Source: Lachnospiraceae bacterium (GTDB lineage: Bacteria > Bacillota_A > Clostridia > Lachnospirales > Lachnospiraceae). Taken from it: 9,885 nt of DNA. Under the pieces are notes generated by a model, which was not told where the DNA came from, searched no databases, and worked only from the letters and a program-made list of their open reading frames with translations. The position numbers and the translations under genes are program-made. The stretch covers positions 1 to 9,885 of the forward strand of contig JAFYAD010000238.1 of NCBI GenBank assembly GCA_017540915.1, read 5' to 3'. This document shows positions 1 to 7,960 of this stretch, piece after piece (positions within the stretch are counted from its first letter, which is position 1; each line of letters begins with the position of its first letter).

Positions 1-21
1 ATCACCATTAAGCTTCTGGGC

Positions 22-633
22 TTAGGCAATTTTGGCCTTCAGATTCTGAAGTTCATAAGGGTTTGGAGTACCTCCATCTTTGTATCGTTCTTTTATTGTT
101 TTCCATTCGGCGTCCAGCCTTTCAAAACCCTCTACCGCTTTATCAAACGCCTTGCTGCCAAAATGAACATTCTCCCTGGCTTCGTCAAACTCAAGCTTCA
201 ACTCTTCCATATCGCGGGAAATCCGGTCAGCAGACGGTGCATCGTCATTCACGGCTTTTTCACGGTGCTCTGTCAGTTCTTTTTCTATATCAGCCGAAAC
301 ACTGGTCAGTATCTCCTTGGCCATTTCCATGGAATTTACACGCGCAACGGTGTTATATCCCATATCTACCTCGTCGATATCTTTTTTGGTATCCAGATAG
401 GCATCTGCTTTTTCTATTCCATCATCAAGGGTTTTTTGGATATACTCCAGCTCCCCGGCTGTGGGTTTATAACCGGCTCCCTTGTTCTTAATCCTCTCAA
501 AGGCCTTGGTAACCTTCTCAAAGGCTTCATCGGCCTCATCGAATTCCTTGCTGCCGCGAAGCTTAAGTCTTGCATCCTTTATCAGAGCGAATTTAGCATT
601 CAGTTTCTCATAAGTCTGCGAATAACCTGCCAT
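22..633 (-). CDS. Hypothetical helical protein with an internal duplication (203 aa)
   Basis: I do not recognise this family. The protein is rich in Lys, Glu, Asp and Ala with regularly spaced hydrophobic residues, so it is probably almost all alpha-helix or coiled coil. It has no signal peptide or membrane segment and should be cytoplasmic. Residues about 20-69 and 150-203 are two copies of one unit. Both carry AR, then GSK-x-FD-x-A, then an E-x-FE heptad stretch, an IK pair, a Gly/Pro turn and a final EL-containing helix. Residues 70-149 form a different helical spacer. The ATG start is supported by GGGAGG seven bases upstream. The gene lies 123 bases downstream of the Lys-rich protein gene, and a 7-bp hairpin sits just before its ribosome binding site. 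It could be a structural or scaffold component; no catalytic motif is visible. I am confident the gene is real but cannot assign a function. Confidence 0.9.
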   Translation of the reverse strand: MAGYSQTYEKLNAKFALIKDARLKLRGSKEFDEADEAFEKVTKAFERIKNKGAGYKPTAGELEYIQKTLDDGIEKADAYLDTKKDIDEVDMGYNTVARVNSMEMAKEILTSVSADIEKELTEHREKAVNDDAPSADRISRDMEELKLEFDEARENVHFGSKAFDKAVEGFERLDAEWKTIKERYKDGGTPNPYELQNLKAKIA

Positions 634-659
634 GATAGTACCTCCCTTATCTACGTAAA

Positions 660-681
660 CGGCATGTCTTATTTCATGCCG
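660..681 (-). other. 7-bp inverted repeat in the leader of the 203-aa gene
   Basis: CGGCATG and CATGCCG form a perfect 7-bp stem around an 8-base loop. In the minus direction it is followed by GTTTACG and then, about 14 bases on, by the GGGAGG ribosome binding site of the 203-aa gene. The missing U-run makes it a poor intrinsic terminator. It may be an mRNA-stability or processing hairpin, or a weak attenuator between the two genes. Confidence 0.45.
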
Positions 682-756
682 GGCGGCTCTGATTGCTCTT
701 CAATTCTCACATTAATACGCCGTCTTTAACGATCATCTATATACTATACCCCTGTT

Positions 757-1572
757 TTAATGTTTTCGTTTCTTTTTCTTTTTATTTTTTTTATTATTTG
801 TATTCGTTGCGTTTTGCTGATCAGTATTCAACTCGTCCGTTACAGATGATTTTGTGACTGCTGTTTCTATAAGATTTTTTTCTGTAACAGGTTCTTCCGG
901 AGCATGTGCCTTTGGATTCGCTTCTTCCTTTGCAGGGGGCTTTGATGCCGGCTCTGTATTCTTTTTCGCCAAAAGAGAAGATACTGTGGCAAAAAAACTG
1001 CCATTTTTGCGTTTTTCCTTCTTTTGTGCCTTGAGCGCCTTTTTTTCGGCTGCTTTTTGTTCTCTCCTAAGCTTCCACGGACTCTTGAATTTGTTTTTTG
1101 CTTCCTGTTTCCTCTCCCGGATCTTTTCTTCCGGAAGCGGATTCATGGCTTCCGGCATGGATTTCTCGAACTTTGATATCACATGCTTAGTGGACAATGC
1201 TCCCAGCAACCCCTTACCGGAATATGCGAAAGCCTCTATGTCCTTTTCTCCCATATGCACAGTTAGCACAACAGGCTGCCCCGTTATGGAAATGCAATAA
1301 ACGGCCTTAAGTTTCGGTGCAGATGACAGTACCAGTTTCCTGCCCATGCTGCTCAATGCGGCATCGAGACGGTTTTCGGCGTCCTTTCGCTTACCGGGAA
1401 TGCGATACCACATCATCCTGCACTGTAACCCGAGGATGAGGACGCTTCCAAAACCGTCCTGCATACCAAACTGAAACTGCATGAGACCTTTTCTGGCAAC
1501 CACAAAAGCCCCTTCTTCTATTCTGAGTCTGCCCAGGAGCGAATCCCGGATCTCTTTCCTTAAATCATCCAT
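757..1572 (-). CDS. Hypothetical cytoplasmic protein with Lys-rich C-terminus (271 aa)
   Basis: I do not recognise this family. Residues 1 to about 145 look like a compact alpha/beta domain, with alternating hydrophobic strands such as GAFVVARKGLMQFQF and AVYCISITGQPVVLTV. Residues about 148-191 form a highly charged, Lys/Arg/Ala-rich helix. A flexible Pro/Ala/Thr/Asn tail follows, ending in a nearly pure Lys/Asn stretch closed by KKKKKRKH. There is no signal peptide or membrane segment, so the basic tail probably contacts nucleic acid, membrane phosphate groups or an acidic protein in the cytoplasm. I chose the ATG at 1572, which has AGAGG five bases upstream. An in-frame TTG at 1587, preceded by GGTGA with six-base spacing, would add five residues and cannot be excluded. 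The gene starts 73 bases after the lipoprotein stop and is probably co-transcribed with it. The tail is encoded by an A-rich tract that includes a run of eight A on the mRNA. Confidence 0.86.
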   Translation of the reverse strand: MDDLRKEIRDSLLGRLRIEEGAFVVARKGLMQFQFGMQDGFGSVLILGLQCRMMWYRIPGKRKDAENRLDAALSSMGRKLVLSSAPKLKAVYCISITGQPVVLTVHMGEKDIEAFAYSGKGLLGALSTKHVISKFEKSMPEAMNPLPEEKIRERKQEAKNKFKSPWKLRREQKAAEKKALKAQKKEKRKNGSFFATVSSLLAKKNTEPASKPPAKEEANPKAHAPEEPVTEKNLIETAVTKSSVTDELNTDQQNATNTNNKKNKKKKKRKH

Positions 1573-1618
1573 TCTGACCTCTGACAATAAATGTCACCAA
1601 CCGGTAAATTAAGATAAC

Positions 1619-1639
1619 GCCAATTTCATACTCATTGGC
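1619..1639 (-). other. 6-bp inverted repeat after the lipoprotein gene
   Basis: GCCAAT and ATTGGC pair around a 9-base loop seven bases after the lipoprotein stop codon, followed on the minus strand by GTTATCTTAATTT. The stem is short and the tail is only moderately T-rich. It is a weak or leaky terminator at best, so transcription probably continues into the Lys-rich protein gene. Confidence 0.35.
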
Positions 1640-1645
1640 TAAGCT

Positions 1646-2683
1646 TTACTGTTCAGTTCTCTCCATCTTCTGGGATTCGAGTGACACTCGTCCCTCATTA
1701 ATGGAAACCACCAAAGTAAGCCTGTACGCATTTCCCATATCCGTAAAGACAACGGTAGCATCTCCGTTTGCCAGACCGTTTATTATGAAACACTGATCAT
1801 TGTCGTAATATCCGTATTCTCCGATATCCAGGATAATGTAATTTCCGTTCTCATCCTTCTCCGGCTCATCATATTGTATTCCCGGAATCTCTTCCTGCTC
1901 TGTTTCCTTGAAAACACCGGTAGAACTGTATGTCCATCCCATATTTACCAGAGGAAGTCTCACCAGCAGGGATCCGCCCTCATCAATCCATGCTTCATAA
2001 TCCAGCACATCATCCTGCTCGCCTGAAAAAACACCCTCCGTAAGATGTTCTGTCTCTACAATTGCCTCGGTGACAAATTTGTTTTTCCTGTCAGACGGCG
2101 TAATAGAAAGATTCATGGCTATACTGCATATAATACTTGAGGAATTTAATTTCTGTTCATCTGCAGACACTTCATTTTCATCAGGCGTGGGAAGATCTTC
2201 CATTACCTCCTCGGAAGCCATATCATCTGAAACCACGTCATCCCTGTGCTTTGCTTCCGGACCTGTGATCTCTTCATATTTGTCGGGATTATCCTTATGA
2301 CTGTCAATTATGGTATTGTATGCCGAATAGTCTTTATCGGCATATCCGTTGTCAGTCTCTTTCACTCTCTGAAACGAGATACTGATACTGCCTCCCGATA
2401 CCGGTTCCACCTTATAGGTGATCTTCCCGGCCTTCTCGGCTTTTTTGACGTCAAGCTTTATGATATCCTCATCAACACCCGTAACATCCCATTTTGCATC
2501 CGGCGAAGCGCTGCCATCCAGCGTCACGGTAACAGTACCGTTGCTGTTGATCTCATATGTATAAGGATATCCAATATCCTCGCCGCCGGTAAACTTTTGT
2601 GTCTTACCGCATCCGCTCAGAACTGCCGCAGATGCCAACAACAGCAACGCTGCCTTACAAACATTTAATCTGATCTTTTGCAT
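1646..2683 (-). CDS. Putative surface lipoprotein with two Ig-like halves (345 aa)
   Basis: From the start chosen here, the protein opens with a basic n-region (MQKIRLNVCK), a hydrophobic core and the lipobox LSGC. Cys25 is the predicted lipidated residue, so the mature protein should be anchored to the outer face of the membrane by Lgt and signal peptidase II processing. Residues about 41-107 and 226-330 are beta-rich and follow a similar plan: a Gly-containing strand pair, a Trp-containing strand, then a closing Gly-turn strand (SGGSISISF and NGDATVVF). They loosely recall chagasin-like or bacterial Ig-like folds. An acidic Asp/Glu/Pro linker separates them. The frame extends upstream to a GTG at 2734, but that would put 17 extra residues before the signal peptide and has only a weak GGGA site. 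GAGGA lies eight to nine bases before the chosen ATG; an ATG at 2689 is another option but has too short a spacing. The ligand and function are unknown. Confidence 0.88.
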   Translation of the reverse strand: MQKIRLNVCKAALLLLASAAVLSGCGKTQKFTGGEDIGYPYTYEINSNGTVTVTLDGSASPDAKWDVTGVDEDIIKLDVKKAEKAGKITYKVEPVSGGSISISFQRVKETDNGYADKDYSAYNTIIDSHKDNPDKYEEITGPEAKHRDDVVSDDMASEEVMEDLPTPDENEVSADEQKLNSSSIICSIAMNLSITPSDRKNKFVTEAIVETEHLTEGVFSGEQDDVLDYEAWIDEGGSLLVRLPLVNMGWTYSSTGVFKETEQEEIPGIQYDEPEKDENGNYIILDIGEYGYYDNDQCFIINGLANGDATVVFTDMGNAYRLTLVVSINEGRVSLESQKMERTEQ

Positions 2684-2691
2684 TGTCATAA

Positions 2692-2697
2692 TCCTCA
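2692..2697 (-). promoter_or_regulatory. Ribosome binding site deciding the lipoprotein start
   Basis: TGAGGA on the minus strand ends eight bases before the ATG at 2683. It supports that start over the GTG at 2734, because it yields a normal-length lipoprotein signal peptide. Confidence 0.6.
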
Positions 2698-2766
2698 AGG
2701 CAATTAATCTGCCTTCCTCCGTCTTTGAAAACACTACAAATCCCGTAACAGCACAATTCTGCCTTT

Positions 2767-2805
2767 AAACAACAATACGTAGGGAACAAAAAATCTGTTC
2801 CCTAC
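2767..2805 (-). terminator. Intrinsic terminator after the giant secreted protein gene
   Basis: GTAGGGAACA and TGTTCCCTAC form a perfect 10-bp stem (2779-2788 with 2796-2805) around a 7-base loop, starting seven bases past the TAG stop of the 1,693-residue gene. On the minus strand the stem is followed by GTATTGTTGTTT. The T-rich tail is interrupted by G, so termination may be partial. It is the strongest terminator-like structure in the window and suggests that the lipoprotein, Lys-rich and helical protein genes form a separate or attenuated downstream unit. Confidence 0.65.
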
Positions 2806-2812
2806 ATAATAA

Positions 2813-5800
2813 CTATTCTGCACTATTACCTGAACCGTCACCCGAACCACCGTCCGTTGTTCCTGATGAACCGCTGTCCGAGCTGCTGTCTGCCGCGCCG
2901 GATCCCGATGAGGACTCCGTACTGCCGGCATCCGAAGTACCGTTTGACTTTTCTTCATTGCGGGAAGACTTATCGTCATCAGACCCGTCGTTATCAGTCT
3001 TGTTGTCGGTCTTGCTGTCATCGGATGAGTTGCTTTCCGATGCGCTATTGTCTGAAGTTCCGTCATCAGATACGCTGTTATCTGAGACTGCGCTGTCACC
3101 GGAAACTGTACTGTCGCCGGCAGCAGTATCCTCTTCCCCTGCTGCGTCGTCATCGGATACCACCGGTCTGGGTGTTACGGCAACCGTAACATCCAGATAC
3201 ATCTTAACAGTCGGAATCTCAACAGATTCTATATAAATCCTGTATTTCTTCTCCTCGTCGTAATTTACGGGAGCCGTGAATGAGTATCTCTTTGATGACT
3301 CATTATGAGAAATAACGCCATCCAATGCACCCGACTCGAATCCGTCTGCCGTGATCTCTGTGGCATAAACTCTGCATCCGTACTCTGATCCGTTTGAAGT
3401 GGGCAGAATATGAAGCGGCTGTTCGCTCCTCATCATGAGCTTAAGCTCCTCGCCCTGTCTCATGTTTACCTGATCAAATACATCGTCTTCCTTGCTGTAG
3501 TTGTAATTGTAGATATCTGCAGACAGACTCAGATCTGAGAGCAGGATAGTCTTGGGTCTTCCCTCGTATATACGCTCCTCTATAACTCTGCTGATAGGTG
3601 TCTCGGAATCAAGCTGTGCCACAACCTTATCCAGGCTCCAACCTGCCGATCCATCCATTGCTTCGCTCTGAGGCTCTAATACGATACGTCTCAAACCTGC
3701 CGCTCCGCCTGTTACCAGCATTTCCACAGTCTGGGTAGTACCTGTCAGGAAGTTTCCTGATCCATCAGTAATATATTTTCTGAGATCTGCTATCTCAAGC
3801 GGCGGATCATTAACCTGACCATCCTCATTCGTCGTGTAGAGTGTAAACTTAACCGGTGAGTTAGTACCGCTCTCATATGCACTTGACGGATGTGCGGTGC
3901 TGAACTGTATAGCGAGATGTCTTACAGCTTCCTCATTATCTGTTCCCGTTGAAGTCACTGTCATCTTCTGAACGTTGTTACCTACAGTAATACCCTTCGC
4001 AAAGTTGTAATATTTTTCAAGCTGCATCTCGCCATCGGCAGTCACATGGTAATTGGCCAGACATGCACATCCAATATTAGCCTCAACCGTGCCTGTAGTA
4101 GCAATACGGATTCCCGTTATCTCTCCTACATACATCTGATCATAATCCACACCGATAACCTGTCCCTCATACAGCTTTTTGATCAGTTCATCGGTAGCAT
4201 AAACATAAGGTGATACATATTCGGCACCTGTAGCATCAAACGGAAGCTTATAGGTTATTGCAAACGCTATATCCTGTTTCTCCGCCAGAAGATTTCTCTG
4301 CTGTGTGCCCGGCGCGATCTGAAGATAAAGCCTCTGTTTCTCGTAGTAACCAATCTTGCCCATGTCGTTTGAAGGAGCCTTGTATATAGAGTAGTAAGCA
4401 TTTTCATCGTCAAGGTCTACATAATAAGTATTCACTACTACACCGCTTCGGATCTGCTGTACAATCGCATAATCCATATTCGCATTAGTACCCTTCAGGG
4501 AGCTTGCCTCAACTACAAGCTGGTTGAGATCAGACATGCACTGCGCTTCAAGTCCCATTACATAGAACATTTCGGTACCGTCTTCATCCACATATTTCTC
4601 AAGCTTGCTGCATGCTGCCTGACGAGGTCCGTTGTACAGGTGATTGTACTGTGCTTTTACTCCGATATCATAAATACCGATTCCGTCATTAGATCCGCCC
4701 ATCGTCGGGAATATGAAGATATTCATCTTATCATTAGCCGATGTGGGTGTACGAGATATAACACTGGTAGCAGTACGAAGCTGCGGATCGATCTTTATCT
4801 CATTTTCATCGAAGTAAATATTACAGGGCTGGGAAGTACCTCCTATGATAAAGTGATATGCATCTTTATCCATGTATGCTACAGGTTCTTCCTCTTCATT
4901 TCTGTCATACTGATACTCTTCAAACTGATTGATCTTCAGCTTTCCTGCATCCTTGACTATCCTTGCCGACAGTCCCGTCACTGCCCATGTTACGGGATAA
5001 TCCTTAGCCGATACACTCAGATCCAGATGATTCAGTGAGCCAATATCATCAATGTTCAGGATAAATCGATCCGTATGATTGGCTCTGAACATGGAATTCT
5101 TATCGCTGGTCGCAAGACCGTTATCTTTAGCTACTACTTTTTTTCTGTAATTGTACAGCTCCTCTACAAGATCAAACTCTCTGAACTCAAGCGTTCCGTC
5201 ACTCTTGGTATAAGCAAGCTTTGCATTAATCGTACCATAGAACTGAGGTCTTGGAGCCTGGCCTGCCTTTACGCCGTACTGCTCGGCATCTTTTTCGGTG
5301 TATTCCTCAACCTGATATGAACCGGTAGACAATGCAAACTCGAGCTGTATCACGTTGGTAGTGTAATCTATATTCACAGATCTTGCCAGCTCGGCAGCGC
5401 TCCTGCCAGACTTACCTTTTCCGCCGTATTTATTTCGGCTGTCGCTGTAATCTGCTCCAACCCATCCGACATTGGATGCTACCCAGCATATATGTGTTCC
5501 TGAAGCCGCAACCTCAGTAACCTTGATATCGTTGATGCGCATCTTGTCTTCAGGCTTGGCATTCTCATCTATCTCATCTGATATTATGTTGATGCCGGTA
5601 ACATTTCCATAATCCTCATTCATGTGGACATGGAATGTGTGCGTTCTGCCGGATACAAACTTATCACCTTCGGTCAACCCCTGGTTACCCAGCACATAAG
5701 CACTGGTTCCGTATTCGAACTCGAGCTGGAAGAAAAACTTATTCTCAGAGCCTGAATCGCCGTTACCGCCCGTTGAAACAATATTACCGTCATCGTCGGT

Positions 5801-7894
5801 AGCCACAACATCATCATATATTGATATCTGTACCTCATAACTCTTGCGTTTCTTGACAAATCCGTAATCCTTCATGGCATCCGCATAGGTTATGGCGTAT
5901 TTTGTGAAATCAAATCCTTCATCCTTGACAGCAGTTACTTTTGAAGAAGTGAAATCCACATTAACCTCATCACCATTCTGGATCAGGGTAGTATCAGGTA
6001 TGCTGGCTATCTTGATCGCTTCGGTATCAAGATTTCTGTAAATGTTTACATATGTACTCTTGCCGTTCTCCGTCAGCTTATCTGTCCATGCAACACTTCT
6101 GGTGGGATATTTCTCAGTCAGAGAATACATGCTGAAATCTTTGAACTGATAATCCGCATTACTTCCGGGCGGTGAACTTATCACTGCTCCGGTAAAATAA
6201 TTTACATCCTTGAGCGCCACCAAAAAGCTGGTCGTTTTGCCGGATCCTGTAGTCCAGGCGTAAGCAAAATCACTGCCGCCCGTGCTGCCCGGCCAGTATC
6301 CGTAATAATCCAATACTGCATTTTTTATATTGATCTCATCAGTTTCCTGCTTCTCGCCCTTGGTGTTCATGTAGCTGAGTTTTATCTTCAATCCGGACAC
6401 TTCACCTGAATTCAAAGCACTCTCGGTAGTAAACTGACAAACATAATAATTCTTTTTTTCTGTTGGAAGGGTAAGCTTTTTACCTTCCTTCAATCCAAGA
6501 TCATTTACCGCATTCGATACAAGTCTCTTTCCACCGACACCGGTTGCCGTCTGGCAGTATATCGGATCCCCGACATAATCATATTTCAGCATTGCATTTT
6601 CTACCTTCGGTATTATGGCAGACTTGCTCATATCATATATAGCTACGCAGAGATAGTATGCATCATCCTGCTTAGAAAGCTCAGAACGTCTTGTGTGCAG
6701 ATTCTGCTCTCCGGCTTTTGTTATCGCTCTCTTGTATGAATAGCCTCTCGAATCCGTCCATTTGTTGTAGCTGATACTATTAACATCATAGACGATATCC
6801 GCTATTGCCTCGGCTTTTTCGCTTCCTACCGCCAATGTGACCGAATCTATCTTTCCACAGTCCGGAATGATACCGGTAAAAGCGAGACCTCCTCCCTGCT
6901 GTCCAACACCTAAAACCGGCTTTCTGCTGTCTGTCTCGTTCAGGTTGCGATATGCCCAGTGTACAGCACTGGTGGCAGCAGGAAGATACAGGAATCTCGG
7001 CTGTCCGTAAACATCCACATATGTGATGTTCAATGTGAGGTTTTCGATCATTGGGAGTCCGTTCAGCGGTGCCTTATTACAAGCATAATCATTTATAAGG
7101 CTCTCAAAACCTGCCCCAAAGACATCTGCAAAATCAAAGCGGAATCCGTAGTTGTGATTGGTCTGTTGGGATACGTGCTTTACATAATCCTTGCCTTTAA
7201 GCTCATCCCCCTGCCTTACTTTGGCATCTACCATCATATCAAGATATCCGGCATCAAGCGTTGACCAGTTGTATTTTTTGATAACATCTATATTGAGCTC
7301 ACCTATCAGCTCTCCGTCAAAATCAATGTACCAGGTATTCGACCACTCACCTGCCATTTTGATTCCATACAGGGTATCTACCTTGAAAAGTCTCATGCCC
7401 TGACAGGTCCACTCATCGTTTCCCTTTCCTGTGAAACCATCAAAGTATTTGATACTCTTTATGGGAACATCCGTGGTAAAATAGTACTGTGCCATGCTGT
7501 ATGATGACAGACTGGATACCGAGGTGTCAAAAAGTCCGGTTTTCCCTTTATATCCGTACATCTTCTCGATGTCATTCGCTATCGGAACATCAGACCCGAC
7601 CTTAGCTACCTGTATACGTCCGAGATACTGTGAATCCTGATTTGGGAAAAACAGCTGCCTGTACTCATTATTATCCGTTCCGATATACACGATCTCCAAA
7701 AACTGGATGTTTTCACCGTCGTGAATACCGGTAACGACTTCAAAAATATAGGCGTTTTTTCCTGTCATGGATGTACCTTTCAGTGCACCGGCATAGGCAT
7801 TGGAATCAAGTCCCGTCACAAACATTAACAAGGCCGCGACAAATGCCGTAACGCGATATCCGATTTTCCTGATCTGATTTAATAATCTCTTCAT
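2813..7894 (-). CDS. Giant secreted multi-module surface protein (1,693 aa)
   Basis: This is an intact exported protein of unrecognised family. Residues 1-35 are a classical signal peptide: a basic start (MKRLLNQIRK), a hydrophobic core (VTAFVAALLMFVTGL) and a likely signal peptidase I cut after AYA. The body, to about residue 1575, is Tyr/Asp/Gly/Thr-rich and beta-strand-like. Around residues 155, 350, 570, 770, 960, 1263 and 1407 a similar block recurs: a strand, an Asp/Gly turn, a strand with I/L at alternate positions, a polar loop often with Trp, then a closing strand. The blocks loosely resemble PLAT/LH2-type beta-sandwiches. The last 115 or so residues are low-complexity Asp/Ser/Gly/Thr. 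No LPXTG, SLH, dockerin or C-terminal membrane helix is visible. The mature protein has 13 Cys, many for an exported Gram-positive protein. The ATG has GAGG eight bases upstream. The gene starts 66 bases after the STAS gene, probably in one transcript. An adhesin, matrix or surface-layer role is possible but unproven. Confidence 0.95.
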   Translation of the reverse strand: MKRLLNQIRKIGYRVTAFVAALLMFVTGLDSNAYAGALKGTSMTGKNAYIFEVVTGIHDGENIQFLEIVYIGTDNNEYRQLFFPNQDSQYLGRIQVAKVGSDVPIANDIEKMYGYKGKTGLFDTSVSSLSSYSMAQYYFTTDVPIKSIKYFDGFTGKGNDEWTCQGMRLFKVDTLYGIKMAGEWSNTWYIDFDGELIGELNIDVIKKYNWSTLDAGYLDMMVDAKVRQGDELKGKDYVKHVSQQTNHNYGFRFDFADVFGAGFESLINDYACNKAPLNGLPMIENLTLNITYVDVYGQPRFLYLPAATSAVHWAYRNLNETDSRKPVLGVGQQGGGLAFTGIIPDCGKIDSVTLAVGSEKAEAIADIVYDVNSISYNKWTDSRGYSYKRAITKAGEQNLHTRRSELSKQDDAYYLCVAIYDMSKSAIIPKVENAMLKYDYVGDPIYCQTATGVGGKRLVSNAVNDLGLKEGKKLTLPTEKKNYYVCQFTTESALNSGEVSGLKIKLSYMNTKGEKQETDEINIKNAVLDYYGYWPGSTGGSDFAYAWTTGSGKTTSFLVALKDVNYFTGAVISSPPGSNADYQFKDFSMYSLTEKYPTRSVAWTDKLTENGKSTYVNIYRNLDTEAIKIASIPDTTLIQNGDEVNVDFTSSKVTAVKDEGFDFTKYAITYADAMKDYGFVKKRKSYEVQISIYDDVVATDDDGNIVSTGGNGDSGSENKFFFQLEFEYGTSAYVLGNQGLTEGDKFVSGRTHTFHVHMNEDYGNVTGINIISDEIDENAKPEDKMRINDIKVTEVAASGTHICWVASNVGWVGADYSDSRNKYGGKGKSGRSAAELARSVNIDYTTNVIQLEFALSTGSYQVEEYTEKDAEQYGVKAGQAPRPQFYGTINAKLAYTKSDGTLEFREFDLVEELYNYRKKVVAKDNGLATSDKNSMFRANHTDRFILNIDDIGSLNHLDLSVSAKDYPVTWAVTGLSARIVKDAGKLKINQFEEYQYDRNEEEEPVAYMDKDAYHFIIGGTSQPCNIYFDENEIKIDPQLRTATSVISRTPTSANDKMNIFIFPTMGGSNDGIGIYDIGVKAQYNHLYNGPRQAACSKLEKYVDEDGTEMFYVMGLEAQCMSDLNQLVVEASSLKGTNANMDYAIVQQIRSGVVVNTYYVDLDDENAYYSIYKAPSNDMGKIGYYEKQRLYLQIAPGTQQRNLLAEKQDIAFAITYKLPFDATGAEYVSPYVYATDELIKKLYEGQVIGVDYDQMYVGEITGIRIATTGTVEANIGCACLANYHVTADGEMQLEKYYNFAKGITVGNNVQKMTVTSTGTDNEEAVRHLAIQFSTAHPSSAYESGTNSPVKFTLYTTNEDGQVNDPPLEIADLRKYITDGSGNFLTGTTQTVEMLVTGGAAGLRRIVLEPQSEAMDGSAGWSLDKVVAQLDSETPISRVIEERIYEGRPKTILLSDLSLSADIYNYNYSKEDDVFDQVNMRQGEELKLMMRSEQPLHILPTSNGSEYGCRVYATEITADGFESGALDGVISHNESSKRYSFTAPVNYDEEKKYRIYIESVEIPTVKMYLDVTVAVTPRPVVSDDDAAGEEDTAAGDSTVSGDSAVSDNSVSDDGTSDNSASESNSSDDSKTDNKTDNDGSDDDKSSRNEEKSNGTSDAGSTESSSGSGAADSSSDSGSSGTTDGGSGDGSGNSAE

Positions 7895-7960
7895 ATCCGT
7901 TTCCTCGCAAGTAATATCCCGGAATCATCATCCGTCTGCGATCCGCCTCTCATACCAATA

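Noticed and set aside
9..24. 5-bp inverted repeat TAAGC/GCTTA at the stop of the 203-aa gene
   Set aside because: It is too short and has no U-run. With only 21 bases of flank, a terminator cannot be judged.
63..729. Plus-strand ORFs of 142 and 188 codons opposite the helical protein gene
   Set aside because: They are antisense to a well-supported gene with a good ribosome site, and their Cys/His/Phe-rich translations are typical of antisense frames.
2684..2734. GTG start at 2734 for the lipoprotein
   Set aside because: It adds 17 residues before an otherwise normal lipoprotein signal peptide, and its upstream GGGA is weaker than the GAGGA at the internal ATG.
2734..3153. 139-residue minus-strand open frame and plus-strand frames at 2857-3189 and 2958-3236
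   Set aside because: They overlap the Asp/Ser-rich tail of the giant protein. The repetitive codons keep other frames open, and the translations are low-complexity Thr/Arg or Ser/Leu with no fitting ribosome site.
6228..6262. Walker A-like TTGSGKTTS in the giant secreted protein
   Set aside because: The first Gly of GxxxxGKT is Trp here, no Walker B follows, and the protein is exported, so ATP binding is unlikely.
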